A stretch of DNA of 64,000 nucleotides from Bryopsis sp. KO-2023 (GCA_030272585.1 BSYQ01000004.1:4340001-4404000), one strand, 5' to 3'; shown: positions 22,201 through 34,866, numbered from the stretch's first letter. Made by a program: numbers and translations. The notes: generated from the letters alone by a model not told the origin.

Positions 22201-22943
22201 ATAATCGTTCGATTCTCCTGCATCAGTGCCCAATTGGGCAAGGAAGCACCCCCTGAATTGAAAAGAATTTTCTGATTCGCATACCTCGTATGCCATGAAT
22301 TTGGTTGCAGGATCGATTCTGGACTGATGTCCCAATGCAGCATCTTGTTTAGGGTGAGGCGTTGACGTCCCTGGGACAGGGTGCACAATCTGTGGTGCCT
22401 CATGGGAGGCTCGCACAGGGCTCAACGGTCTCCTCCCAGTGAACTCGGGATGGCCAGGGGTGCTGGGGTTTGGATGGCCTTTGTGGTTGTGATTTTCGGG
22501 GACATTCTGTGCATGCAAATTCTATATCAGTCACTCGGGATCGCAAAAACGGACGAACTCTGCAACACATGCGGACTCGTTCATGCTGGGTGGTCCCACC
22601 TACCTCTCCGTTATCGTGCAGCGGATAGTATTTCCCAGGTTTTGGTCGCACTTCCCAAGTTGCTTTCCCGGCCTGCAAAAGAACAGTGCGAGGATCGGTT
22701 CTGCACCTCTGCGATGTTTACGTTTGATTGCCAGAAACCATCAGAAAGGTGCGCTCCTCCCTTCTCCCATCACTCACCGTTGTCGAGGCTTCACGGATCT
22801 GATAGGGTGAGTCCTTGAATCTCTGCGCAAGAGGGCAAAACGAGAGGAAAAAAACACGGATCAACCAGAGAGCAGGCGTCCGGAGCTGGCTTGGATTGCA
22901 CTGAAGTTTTTGTTTTGCTTACGAGAATGTTTTGAGTGCTCAT
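16252..22943 (-). CDS. MUN-domain (DUF810) protein, PATROL1/UNC13-like
   Basis: Large multi-exon gene, at least 14 exons. It starts at ATG 22943 (MSTQNIL, exon of 21 bases), continues 'RFKDSPYQIREASTT', and ends in an exon at about 16435-16252 (stop 16254-16252). Diagnostic blocks include 'SCPPTEPQEAFVEMFVGVGDF' region with 'ALELFSDFIESWI' (about 18900-19080), 'LERAICDVVRSIVEAV' (about 18510), 'FEEDDDVPHRVGAEFAQLA' (about 17800) and 'LREPLEERVFVSVVRGLWD' (about 17440). These match the order in plant PATROL1-type DUF810 proteins, which share the MUN fold of Munc13 and help deliver vesicles and proton pumps to the plasma membrane. Some middle exons (20.0-22.1 kb) are placed only roughly. The last intron carries a 636-bp inverted-repeat element, and one acceptor site is tandemly duplicated. 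Confidence 0.8.
16613..17248. mobile_element. Inverted-repeat element (MITE-like) A in an intron
   Basis: Perfect terminal inverted repeats TACCGTAGATAGGGTAAT (16613-16630) and its complement (17231-17248). If the outer TA is the target duplication, the termini are CCGTA. Just inside each end is a 55-bp, nearly identical direct-repeat module (16633-16687 and 17144-17198) that is itself a palindrome (CTAATTTTTGCGA ... TCGCAAAAATTAG). The middle has a 33-bp tandem repeat (16731-16823). No transposase is encoded, so it would be non-autonomous. It sits in the last intron of the MUN-domain gene. Confidence 0.75.
16731..16823. repeat. 33-bp tandem repeat inside element A
   Basis: Nearly three copies of a 33-bp unit beginning AACGCAAACAAAGACCAGCG. 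It produces an artefactual repetitive peptide frame. Confidence 0.8.
19437..19534 (-). repeat. 49-bp tandem duplication of a 3' splice site
   Basis: Two 49-bp copies (19437-19485 and 19486-19534) with one mismatch. Each contains, on the minus strand, GTTACCTGCAG|CAAACTGTCA, the acceptor and first bases of an exon of the MUN-domain gene. Use of the upstream copy adds 49 bases and shifts the frame. Confidence 0.8.
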
Positions 22944-24897
22944 AGTAAAGACTTGAAATGGTTGCGATGCCGCCCGTTTCCAGCTACGGCAAGCGTTTTC
23001 GTTTCTCTGGTGTTTTTTCTGTTTGAAAAGCGTCGTCGTCGACGACTCTTGTTCTGTCGAGAACAAAGGTGAATGAGGGTTGGTTTGATCGATAATTTTT
23101 TTTTTCCTTTCCAAATTCCTTGGTCTTTTCACTCTCATTCACAATTTGCCCATCCCTTCCCAACATAGTCCGGAGCTGAAAACTGGAGGGTGGCTTCCAC
23201 ACATGTAATATTCCTGTGTGTGTGAAACTAGACATTCGAAATGGCTGGAATTGTTTTCCTTTCGATGTGGGTAAGGTGATTTGTATTTTCGATGCTCCCA
23301 GAGCTTCATGTTTCTGTACTGGAAAAAAAAAGCAGTTGGGAAAAGCCTCCCATGGTCTCAATTCAACACCTGTAGGTCAGCTTTCCGTCCAATTTTTTGT
23401 TGGTGTTTCTTCTCATAACTTTCAGTTGTGCTTGGAGGTGACCACATAACCTTGGCAGTCTGCTTATAAGCATTTAATTACAGTTAATTAACTGTAGTGC
23501 AGAAGAGATCCCTGTTACAAGAGCCCTTTCATAAAGTGCCGGTGTCGCAGGGTGGAAAATTCTTGAAACTTTTTTGAACTATGGCTGAAAAACAAGCAGC
23601 ACGATATATCTGTCAGACAGCTTCCTGATGGAATTCCGTACAAACGCTTGGAACAACATATCATTCCAATATCAAAGAGTATGTGCACATATCCGGACAA
23701 CTCTTTGCCCCCCCCCCCAACACCCAACCAGCCAAAAACAATCCTATTGATACTTATCGACGTGTAACAACAACGCTTTTTTTTACACAAAGACATCCCA
23801 CGATCACGAGCGACCCCTTTCATTGAATTTGCGTTGGCAACTCGAAATTGTTTTAAAACTTCCCACCAACCGGTCCGAAGCCACTGAAGTGAATTGGTCT
23901 TTATCACAGTCATGGACAAGAAAAACACTCACACAACCAGACTTAATTTTCTGAATATCGAAAAGGAAATCCCGACCCTCCCTTCCTTCAATGATTTCTT
24001 TTTAATTTGCCCCTTCGTTTGTCGAACTTTTTGCCCCCGCCCCGTCCCTCCCTCCCTAACCCTTCCTTGAATCATTTCACCCTCTTTCTTGCAAAAAACC
24101 TATCAATTTTTTTTTTCCCTTTTTTAATCATTCTACATATTTTTCTCCCGCCCCCCTCCCCCCGTTTGAAATCGTTTCAACGTACAAAAACAAAAACAAA
24201 TCAACCAATCTCTGTTCCGACTTTCTTTTTCTTTTCATTTGGTAAGCAAATTCACACACGAAGGTTTACATCATGACCTAGGACATCTTTTTTTCTTTTT
24301 CTTCTTTTTCCAATCCAAATTTTTTAACCAAAAAATCACCGGGAGACCATTGCCCCCCATTTTCTTCTTTTTCTTCTTTCCCTCGATAACAAAACTTGGA
24401 AATTCGTTGTTCAACCCATTTTTTTTTTCCTTTTTCTTTCTTTTTCACTCCAACGAGCCCCCTTTCCCCTCCTTCTCCTGAGCACCACTTTTTTTTTTTT
24501 GGCTAAATATATATTTTTGCTTCTTTTTTTTGCCTTTTTTGTTTGTTTTTTTCTTGCTTGTTGTTTACAGGTCTTTGTAAATTGAGCCACTTTGATTTTA
24601 AGAATGTTGAGCAGGGGAGGGGGACCGAATCCTCTCCTACCCCCTTTTTTTTTATTGAACGGCCGATAGATATCTATATATATCAAAAACCGGATGGAGC
24701 GACGATCACCTGAAAATATGAGGGGGCACGAAATATCAAATGCATGGACAAAAATCGAACCAACTTCTTCTTCTTCTTTCTTTGATGTTTTTATCTCTTG
24801 GATATATTAACTTATCTTCCAAAAAAACAAAAAAAAGGGGAGGGAAAAAAATCCTTTAAAAAAAAGAAGAGATAAGAACTACAGAGGGGGGGGCTGA
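22944..24897. other. Intergenic between the MUN-domain and EFR3 genes
   Basis: No gene recognised. Extreme T-rich DNA at 24060-24560 and A-rich DNA near 24820-24880, the latter just past the EFR3 stop codon. Confidence 0.5.
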
Positions 24898-27800
24898 TCA
24901 TGGAGATCCCATCGGATCCATGTCCAGCACCAATTCGTTAAAATCTAGCCCCTCCTCTTCGGTTTCCCCCACCCCTGACTCATCGACTATTTTCAAAACA
25001 TCCCCCAGGGTCAATTTCGACGGCTCCTTCTCGGCGGCTGCACTGCCGCCGGTCCTCAGAAAATCTTGAGAATCGATCAAAATCTGACTGCCATGCTCTC
25101 TTTTCCATGAGGAAGAACTCCTCCAGAATTTCATAACCCGTTTCGACCAATCCTGACCGCTCTCCGCGTCGCTGGTGGCCAAACTGCTGTCCGGGGTGCT
25201 GTTCAAAGACGTTTGAGAAACCGCTTGCAGGATTCCCAGACTCTCGGGGGTGAAGTCTGACCCAATCAGGTCCACAACCCCGTGGGGGAATTCGGCCAGG
25301 GTTGGCTCATGTCCTCGCAACGCCTCCACCAGTGCGGTTTTTACAGAATCGCGGGGTGCGGACACGCTGGAAAGAAACGAGGAGCAGTGATCTTCCATCG
25401 ACATGGGGAAAGCGGCGGTGCCTCCCAGCAGCACGTGGCCGTCCAATTTCAGGGAGGGTTGGAGAATCTGCTCCAGGTCGGCGGCGGCCCAAGCTTTGGA
25501 ATCGATTTCGAATCGCATGGTGGAGGAGAGGCTGCCGATCATGGATCGACACAGCAGCAAAACGGCACACCTTTGCGTGGAGTCCAGTCCGACCAGACGA
25601 GAATTTCCTAACTGCCAGAAAACACAGGAAACAAAAAAGCATGAGAATTTGGAGAGGGGGGGGGGGTATGATCTTGGATCGAAATTTTTCTCTCAAGTGC
25701 TCAGCAACAAACCATCGACTGCTGGGACTGGATTCCACCCTAATGCTTAACCAGTTCAACTTCAAATTCATTCAAACTTGAGTTTTCTTAATCAAATTCA
25801 GAGTGAAAAAAAATTGGTACTATGAGTCCGATATTTTTGGTCGAGACGCCATCATGTCTTTATTAAAAAAAAAAACTCCCTTCCGATCCACTCACATGAT
25901 TCGAAGCTTCCCCCCATAAGGTGTGCATAAGTTGGACCGCAGAAATCCTGCTCTTTGTTGGGGACCTCTCCATCACAGCTCCGAAAGTGGCGGCCATTTC
26001 TGCAAAGATTTCTGGCTGATTTTCGGCTGAAGCGACTCCGTGGTAAACCGCTGATAGGAAGTTCACCACGTGGATGTGGAGGAGGGGGTGGTTGGGGGAG
26101 GGTGCCAAAGGGAGGGTCAATCGAATAAGCCGATAGACCAGCACTTTCGATTGGGGGGTGGAGAGATTGCACAGCAGGGCCACCAGCTCCTGCATGGCTT
26201 GTTCGTATTTTCGGGTTGGCAGTCGAGCGGTCTGTCAGAATGGAAGCAGAAAAACGAGTGAAAAAAAAAATCAGTAATGGACCTGTCTGCATCGATTGAC
26301 ACTACCTAGTCGGAAGATGCTGACTGTCTTTCTTTCTTTCATGGAATGCCCGGGGAGGAAAGTTTGAAAACAGCCGTCTTTTTTTCTTTGAAAGAAATAA
26401 AAAATAAAAAAAATAAAAAATAAAAAAATGTATACCGTAAAAGTCTGAAAATAAGCCCCGGGCGTATAGAATAGTAAGCCCTAAAAAGGGGGCGTATACA
26501 TGGGCAGGGGCTTATATTCGGGCAGGGGCGTATACACGGATCAACTTCGACTTCGTCGATCCAGTGGATGAAAGCACGCCGAAGTGCTCCGTTTATGTTT
26601 CGGAACTCTCGAGTGTGAGTATTAGGCAGTAATAGTCAATCGAACATGTTGCTGGGGATGTTATTGCGCGAGACGTGAGTTGTACGAACAGGGGGGCGTA
26701 TACACGGACCACGAGTGTTGTTTTTCGTACCGGGGCGTATACACGGGGGGGGGGTGTTATTTGAGGGGGGGCTTATTTTCAGACTTTTACGGTATATATT
26801 CTTCTCTGTTGAGGGAAAGATTTCTATTTCTTTGTCAGGACAATGTTAAAACATCGTGCAGCGCCCGGAAAAAAAACGTCGCAGAACCTGAGCAATTTTT
26901 TATTTGTTGCGACCTTCATTTGGTGCTTTGAGAAATATTCAGGATGCAGCGACGTTTTTTTTCTTTTCTGGTGGGACATTTTCCCAGCACAGTTTCCCAT
27001 CGACCAACTTTCAGATAAAACACGCATACCTCCTCCGGGAATCCAGCCGCCGCCTCGGCCGCCGCCAACACGCACTCCAGCACCGCGATTTCCTCCTCCT
27101 TGGCCACTTCTTCTTCCACCATCGGGTGGTTGAACCGGGTCAGCACCCCCAGCAACGTATCCATCAACTGCATGGCCCCTTCCACCCTCTCTGCGATTTT
27201 CCCGATGCCTTGCAAAATCACGCACCGCAGAGCATCCTCCTTGGGGTCCCCCACCTTCTTGGGACTATCGCCGAGTGGATCCCGCCCCACCGACCTCAGC
27301 CGTTCCCTCCCCAATTTCTGAGCTTCCGGAAAGAACGAGTTAGGAATTTCGGTCCGGACCTGGATTTCCGGCGCCGTGCGAATCAGCCCGTCCTGCCTTT
27401 GTACAGGCGGCGGGAGCTGGAGCGGCAAATGCGCCAAGCAGTGCACCAGGACTGACACCGACAGGTGTATGTCTTGCAGCAGCCCCTCGTTGATGGCCAG
27501 TTGGATGAGGCAAGTTCGTTCCGACAGGGGGAGGTGATTTGCAAAGGCTGCGTGCCGCATGACGACCGTGAATAGCAGGAATTGCTGGTGCTCCCTGGAG
27601 AAGGCGAAATGCATCATGTCGAAGACGGTTCGGACGACCTCCCCCCCGCTCCAATCCTTACGTTCGTCCAGCTGCTGCAGCAAGCATTGGAGGACGGCCT
27701 CCGCATTTCCGGCTGCCTGAAGTGGAGAAATCATGACGATAAGTTGTTCGGACGATACAAATAGACCAGAGGAGGGCAGAACGCAGCAATTTGATGGGCT

Positions 27801-30800
27801 AATTAATATTCGGGAAATATTTTGACTCTAATGGATGCTTGCGTGTAACAGTTTGCATATTTCATCCCCGCTTACAGTCAGGGTGTGGAGTACAGATTTT
27901 CACAGACAAAGATCAGTGGGTTGCACCTTCCGGCACTTATATTATTGTTTTCGATGAGGAATTTAGGTCAAATTGTCACCTTGCTTTCACAATTTTTAAA
28001 TTTATTTTTTTTTGTACATATATATACATTAATTTTTATGCATATGTTTTTTCTTATATATTTGTTTAAAATATATGCTTTTGTTCAAAAAGACAAAAAA
28101 AAAGACACTCACCCTCGTAAGGCTTCCCAGTGCCGACATGACTTCTGAAGCAACATTGGAAGGGGTAGAAGCGAGTGCCAGCTCATCAGGAATGTTCAGT
28201 GTGCCCAAGAAGTTGAAATCCATGGAGGTGCTCTTCGTGTGCTCCAGATTTCTTCGGGCTGAGCATCACCACACACAATTGAAATATTTTTCTGGTCGTC
28301 GATTGTTATTTTCTGGTCGTTTTTTTCTTTCTTGCAGTCCTCGTTTCGCTTTTTTCTTTCCTCAACTCTTCTTCCAGCCCTTTATTTTTTTTCTTCAGAA
28401 TCCAAATCTGTTTTTTAAGCTCGGAAACTTCCGACTCCTTGTTTATTTTATATAAACATGTAAATATGCTAATTGCCCCCCCACCACCGGTTACCTATCA
28501 AAATGATATATATACTGCTGCTAAGCATTGATATCATCCCAACAAGTCGAAATACGTTGGCAGTGAAGGACCTACAAAATTTTGAGTGAAAGTTTTCTGC
28601 AGTTCTGTATATTGGCAATATGAAAAGGAAGCCACATTGGACCACATTAAATTTTTTTACTTTTCTTTTGAGTTGATGCTTTCGATGGATGGATCCTGAG
28701 ACAGATCATACCATAGGGCGCTTAAAAAAAATATCGTGAATAATTTCATGACAGGAAAAAAACGGTCGACTATTCTTTATTAGTATAGGTGTCATTCTCA
28801 GTTCAGATCGAACCTATCAAGCAGGACTGACAGAAATATGAAATCCACAAAACTGATAAAGAAAAAGAGCCTGACACAACGAATTATCACAAAACTTGGG
28901 GGGGGGGGGGGAGTTGCAAAATCATAATTTGACTTTTGAAAACGCCAACTGATTGTCCCAAAACTGAAACAGTTTGATCTCATTTTCGAGACCTTTCTGT
29001 TTGAGCGCCGTACGGAAAATTTAAAACAGCATCGAATGGTTGAAAGTTTTGTCAGACCTGGTATCATACCAGAAAGATTCCGCAGCCTTTGAACTGGGGA
29101 TGACGGCCGCTGGGAAATGGAAGCTTCGATTCTTGTGGTTTCAGAGATTCGTGTTTGCACTTTGCAGTCCAAGTTGTCCAGAACACTGGCCTGGTAGCAA
29201 AATAACGCTGCCGTCAAAAGAAAATTTACTCACGCAGCACCGTACGTTTCAGTATTAAAAAAAAAAATGCATCTGGACTGAAACCAAACGAAGAAGCTGG
29301 TGTTCTTTTGAAAATTTCTGGCCAAGGTTATCATCACTTTCATTGTTTTTGGATGCAAAGACGAACGAATACAAAATAAAAATAGAGAGATCTAAAAATC
29401 AAGGTTTTCATTTAAGCCAGAATTTTACCCAGGCGTTATTTTTCCCAAAAAAAAAGGAGTTTACCCAGGTGTTATTCACCCCCCAATGAAAATAATATAA
29501 AAAACCCGGAAGCTAAGCTCACCAATATCAGATCCAAATGTCGAGGAGCTTCCGAAACTTTTTGGATCAATCCGATATGTTCCCTCAGACCCCTCAAGCA
29601 AGCGACCTTCAATTCGATTTTCTTTTGCTCCTCGGCATCATTCAGCTCCACAGGCAGTTCCTCTCGACAATTGCGAGCCAAAATTGGTACGAAAGATTCC
29701 ACCGCCACCAAATTATCACTATCATTCTGTGTGTGTGGGGGAAAAAAACGAAAAACAAAAAATAAATTACACACGCAATGGTGCAACCCCGACCCACTTT
29801 GTTTTCTGGTTTTTTTTTTCTATTTTTGTATGCCCTGGGGTTCTTTTTTGGGTGTTTCGTTGGATGAAAAGATAAGAGAAAAATACTCTATTTTTTTCAA
29901 GTTAATTTTTTTTCCTCTCCAAGAGAAGGGAGAGAACAGGAAAGGAAAAACAAAAAGAGAGGGGGAAAATGAGGGACCAAACCAATATCACAGAATCGTT
30001 TTATTTGCTTTTCACTGTACTTAATAAACCCTCACTTCTCCCTAAATAAACCATCTTTCCGGTAAATACCCCCAAAACTTCCCAAGCTTCATTAACCACC
30101 ACTTTTCTTTTCTTTTTTTCATTTTTTTTTTCATTTGGGAGGGGGGGAGGGGTAGAAAGAGGGAGGTGGTATTGCTTGGACTCACTTGCTGCCGAACGAA
30201 GTGCGCCAACAACTCAGCACCCAAGATCCTCAAGTGTATGGATCTATGCTCCAATAATGTCCTGATCTGTTATACCACATGCCAGACAAAAACAAAACAA
30301 AACAAAACTCACCCATCAACCCCATAAAAACAAAAACAAATCAATGAGTCACCCCCTTAATATCCTTGTCAGAGACCGGGTTTCAGCTTTCAAATTTACT
30401 TTTTTTTGGTGCCTTTGGTGGCAGTGCCACTTCTTCCTGATTTCACTTTACAGTTTTCTGGTGTGTTTTCTTTTTCTTTTTTTCTAATTCATTTTCTTTC
30501 CCTTCCCCCCCTTACCACACAGTCTTGACGCTTGATAAGCTCCAAGGCGTAAAAGTTTACGTTGTCCCTGGCCAATAAATAAGCGTAGGCATGTACTGCG
30601 ATTTTGACATAACCCGAGTTGGGAGCCCTACGAGAGATCTCTTTTTTTATCCGTCGGTCCAGTCGACGCGAAACCTGCGACAGAAAAAAAAAAGTCACAC
30701 ACACACACACTTCGCTTTTTCCCCCCTTTTTGGAAAAAGAAACAACCCAACATTCCAGCTCGATAAAGCGCTCAGGTCACCCTTCCAACAGCGCTGTTTT

Positions 30801-31200
30801 CTGTTTCGTTAAAAAAAACAGCGCAAAGTCTGTGTAAGAAAATAAAAAATTAAAAATCTGCGTTTCTGGACAGCCCTGTCCGACCCTTCACTCGCGCGTC
30901 GCGTTTCTTTTTCTTCTCGACGCTCGACAGTTTCTTTTTTTTTACCTTTCCCTTTCCGAGAAAGAGAGCTTTCTTTTTAGGGGGAGGATGGGGCCAACGA
31001 ACCTTGGACGCTCGTTGGGGATTTTTCGTGACGTATTCTTCGAGCTTCTCGATCTTCTTGATGGTGAAGGACGGCAGGTCTTCGTCGACTTGGGGAGGCT
31101 TTATTGGAAATATATCGGGCACAAGAATGTTATATCTCTTGACTGGGAATTTCGACGCTGGCTTCGGTAGCATTCTGCCAAAGCACATGCACCCGCCCAT
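24898..31200 (-). CDS. EFR3: EFR3 homologue, plasma-membrane anchor of PI4-kinase complex
   Basis: EFR3 proteins are helical-repeat scaffolds that recruit phosphatidylinositol 4-kinase (PI4KIIIalpha/Stt4 with TTC7/YPP1) to the plasma membrane. Exon 1 (31200-31003, exactly 66 codons) begins MGGCMCFGRMLPKP, then 'KRYNILVPDIFP' and 'KKIEKLEEYVTKNPQRASK', matching the EFR3 signature 'rYk.Lv..iFP' and the 'eKL..ya..nP.r..ki' helix. Further exons lie at about 30676-30519, 30254-30180, 29730-29525, 28260-28100, 27720-27028, 26232-25896 and 25612-24898 (stop 24900-24898). They encode '...RRLDRRIKKEISRR', 'HLRILGAELLAHFVRQQ' and 'ELKVACLRGLREHIGLIQKV', typical of the ARM/HEAT-like array. The start offers Gly2 plus Cys4/Cys6 as lipidation sites. 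An inverted-repeat element lies in one intron. Confidence 0.85.
26433..26794. mobile_element. Inverted-repeat element (MITE-like) B in an EFR3 intron
   Basis: Perfect 25-bp inverted repeats: left 26435-26459 starts CCGTAAAAGTCTGAAAATAA, right 26768-26792 is its complement. Both are flanked by TA (possibly TATA), a likely target duplication. The interior repeats GGGGCGTATACACGG-like units several times and has a small palindrome around 26540-26565. About 360 bp with no coding capacity, so non-autonomous. It shares the terminal CCGTA and TA flank with the element at 16613-17248, although the rest differs. Confidence 0.75.
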
Positions 31201-32914
31201 TTCGAACCACTTTTTTAAACAAGGTTCGTGCGTGATTTGAGTTGGGCTGGACACAGGCAGCCCCCAGACACACCCCCAGAGTTTTACTGGGAAGCACGCG
31301 CGCTCTCGTGATATTTACGAGTGTGTCTTTTTTTTTTTGAGGTGTTACGGTTAGGTTAGGGTGTGCGATTTTAATGGAGCGGTAATGCGAAGTCAAATGG
31401 GGGTTGCAGAAAAAAAAGTGAGGGAATTTGGTAAGCGTGATTGGAGGGGGTTCTGTCGCGCGCGTGTGTGTGCCGTTCAACTTCTTCGAATTGGCATCTC
31501 TGCTAGTGGACGATTGCAGCTTTTTTTTTCCATGTGTTGCAGCTTTTTTTAAAACCTTTTTTCTTGCTTTTTTTTTATGGGGGGGGGGGCGGAGTCTGAG
31601 GCAAAATCGGTGGAGAATAGGGAGTGGAAAACGTGTAAATTCAGTTTGATTGTATTCCAGGATCAAGGTGTTTGTTTTGTCTTTGAAAAAAGAAAAAGAG
31701 AAAAAAACATATTTCTTAGCAGCCCTCAAGAGTGTGTGGGTGCGTGGTGGTTTAACACATTATGATTCGTTTTTCTTCCCCCCCCCTGCTCCTTTTCAAT
31801 TTCATTTTGTTCGGCATTAATTTCGCCCCTGCCAGAAAGACAAAAAATGTGAAGTTTACACTTTTATCCAAAAAGTTCATGTCTGACCCTCCGATTTCCC
31901 TCCCCAATTTGTATCTTCAACCAACAACTTTTCAATTCGCTCCCTTTTCACCCCAATGCAATCCGAAACGGTCACAACCCCTTCTTGACAAAATAACCAC
32001 ACGCATGCCCTCTAGAAAACCCAATACAATGCTCGACTTTTTCCCTTCCCCCCCCCCCTCCCTTCCCTTCTAAATCGATTTCCTTTTTTTTTTTTTTTTT
32101 TGATAACCGAATCGGATGTAAATCCGGCAAGTGTTGAATACACTTTTTGCTACAAAATAAAAGGGAAAAAAAACCAAAACGAAACAAAATGTAGCTTTGC
32201 ATCCAAAGATATAATCTATGTTGGTTGTCCAAATTCCCAGAAGATTTTTTTTTTTTTCATGTGCCCTTCTTTGATTTTTCTACGAAAATCTACACAAACT
32301 AGAAAAATCTCCATTTGCTGTGGGTTTTTTTTTGTTTTTTTTCTCTGCGTGTTTTTGTCCTTCCAAAATGAACTATCTTGCCACTATAGCGTTCATGTAT
32401 TCAATTCCCCTTCCCCCACCCCCACCTCAGTTTCAAATTTGATTTTTTCCCACTCCACCGCCACTGAAATCGAAATCAAACCTGCTTATGCATAGATTCT
32501 GTTTCTGTCACTCAAAAACTACCCTAGTCTTTCATGGATTCCCCCCCCCTCCCCTCCCGCCTTCACTCACCACAATTTTTATTGGTTTTTTTCAAAAGAA
32601 ATTCGAAAATAAATCATCAACAATTTCATCGAACAATTTTCACCAAAGGCATCGGAATTAAAAAAAAGAAAGGAAAAAATCAAAAAAAAAAAGTTGCCCG
32701 TTATATTTCCCATCCCCTCCGAAAGTGAGGAGAACATATTTTTCTCTTTTTTCTTTTTTTTTCCCCTTTTTTCTGCACCCGTCAGAATTTCGACCCTCGA
32801 TAAGTGGATCTATTTTTTTTTGTAAATTTCTTTCAAAAAAAATATATTTTTCATTCTTCAAGATCATCCCCCCCCCACCACCCCTTCTTTTTATCTCGAT
32901 TTTTTTGTTTTGTT
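31201..32914. other. Intergenic upstream of EFR3
   Basis: GC-rich near the EFR3 start, then homopolymer-rich DNA: G tract at 31579-31590, T tract at 32078-32101. No gene recognised. Confidence 0.5.
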
Positions 32915-33230
32915 TTAACATCGCAAATGGTCATGATCTGAAGCTGAACGAAATAATTGTGGGATGTCCGCTCCCTGAGTCAGGTTTTGCAAACCATTTG
33001 TTATGGTAAGTTTGCATGTAAAGGTTTTGTTTTCCCTCAATGTACATTTTTTTCCCCTCCCTGTCTCGGTCAGAGGGTAATTCTCAGCCCCCCCCCCCCA
33101 AAGAAAAAATTACTGAGTCCCTGTTGTCACCCCAGGAGGGCAAGTAAAATCAATGCAAGACATCGGGTCGCAATCGCCCGGTGCACCCTGAGAAAATTTC
33201 AAAAATTGATATCAAATCGCTTGGATATAC

Positions 33231-33288
<58 letters not shown>

Positions 33289-34866
33289 ATATATTTCCAG
33301 TATCCAAATATCACGATGGGAAAAAAAATGAAAAGAATCAAGGCACCCATCCTTGTGCATTCATGATGGTGGTTAAAAAAAAAAAAACATCGACCGAAAG
33401 TTTATTTGGACATGCCAAATTTTTTCAAATATAACATTTTTTTTTTCTTTTCAAAGGTTGAAACAAAAAATAACATGATTTTATTCTTTAGTAAACCCCA
33501 CCTCGAGATCGCATTCTGCCTGGAACCAAAATTCGTTATTCTTTAACCTGGATGTGACCGAAGCTTCGCTGGAAGAGGGGGATGATGGCATCATTGTTAC
33601 ATCGTTTGAGTCATCCGGACCCTTTAAAATATTCATCAAAGGAGAAAAGTCCAGAAAAGGAAAAAAAACAAATTCTTCAAATACTTTTTCGAAAAAATAG
33701 AATTAAAAGAAGATAAAAAAACCCTTACGAAACCGACGAACAGATGATTTTTTTCGTTCCGTTCCTATTTTTTTTTCCCCTTCTTAACTTTCAAACATCC
33801 CTTTCTGTCACAAAGCAAGTGCTCAAAAAAAATAAAAAAAGGCGAAAAGAGAGCAAGCAGAAAAAAAAAGAAGGAAAAAGAAAACAAACAAAATGCATTG
33901 CCTTTCTTAGGTTGCATCCACGCATTTCAAAAAAACAATCAAACAGATCCTACGGGAACTTCAAAATAAAATAAAGAAAGATTTTGTTGGAACAGGAGTC
34001 TGACGATTTTCTTGAGAAGGGGCACTGACCTGAGCGGGGCCATCGCGACAGGTGAGGTTCGCACATTGGGCAATCAGCTCATCCAGCTTTTCATGATGCT
34101 TATTCTCAGGCAACATCTGTGGGAAAAAAAAACCCAAACATGCTTTATTATTATTATTTTTTTCTGACGCACCCATCATTGAGACTTAAAAAAAGAATTG
34201 ATTTTTTTTTGGTTTACCTGCCAGGGTATATCTACGATGAAGGTGTGCATTAGCTGGACACGCTCCATCTTTTGACAATAAAAACTTCCCATTCTTTAAA
34301 ACATTCTTCAAACAGGAACTGTGTGGCAATTCACAGTTTCTATTCCCTTACATAAACATCTTGAGAAATTGGCTCCAACCCAATTCCAACCCAATGATCA
34401 TTAACCACCCCTGAGGTCCACTGCCCCCCTCCCTCACCTCTGGTGTTTGGCAGGATGGTCGTTCTTCTTGGCACTCCTCCATTTCTGTGCTCCCCAACTC
34501 CACTCGCTTAGCGTTCACTTTCATGGGGGACAGGCTTCCTGGTTCGCGCGTGGTCAACGCCTGCTGCCTCTGAATTTCCGACAAAACCGAGTCCCAGAAA
34601 TTCCCCCGCAAGCTCTCGTTGTCCATGGACTTCGCCCTCGGGCCCGCTGCGACTTTGCGTGGGAGGGGGTGATGCGCTCTACCCCCAGACCTGGTCGAAC
34701 CGATGGACGCCCGTCGATTCCGCAAGGCTGGTGCTCGGTTGGCGCCATTTCGAAGACCCATGTCGCCCGTTTCAGCGTTGAAAACGAACTTACCAATTCC
34801 TTCGGGCCCTGTCCTCGCTGAAGCCGGCGCGGTGGGGCACATGAATCGCGGAACCTCGCCGTTCAT
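32915..34866 (-). CDS. Hypothetical protein, five exons
   Basis: Five exons join in phase 0: 34866-34438, about 34270-34219, about 34120-34031, about 33622-33502 and 32974-32915 (stop 32917-32915). The N-terminal 143 residues are basic and Pro/Ser-rich, with 'RGNFWDSVLSEIQRQQ' as the only helix-like block. Next come 'ERVQLMHTFIVDIPWQ', 'HHEKLDELIAQCANL', a Ser-rich stretch and a short C-terminus 'IPQLFRSASDHDH'. I do not recognise the family, and no catalytic motif, signal or membrane segment is visible. The exact edges of the internal exons are approximate. Sequence upstream (34867-35560) is also GC-rich and open on this strand, so the true start may lie further upstream in additional exons. 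Confidence 0.5.
33236..33281. repeat. (TA)n microsatellite
   Basis: Uninterrupted AT dinucleotide run in an intron of the five-exon hypothetical gene. Tyr-Ile frames across it are artefacts. Confidence 0.9.

Noticed and set aside
31341..31365. GGTTAGG-like stretch as telomere remnant
   Set aside because: Only a couple of imperfect units; no array.
33150..33366. Tyr-Ile repeat frames on both strands
   Set aside because: Translation of the (TA)n microsatellite.
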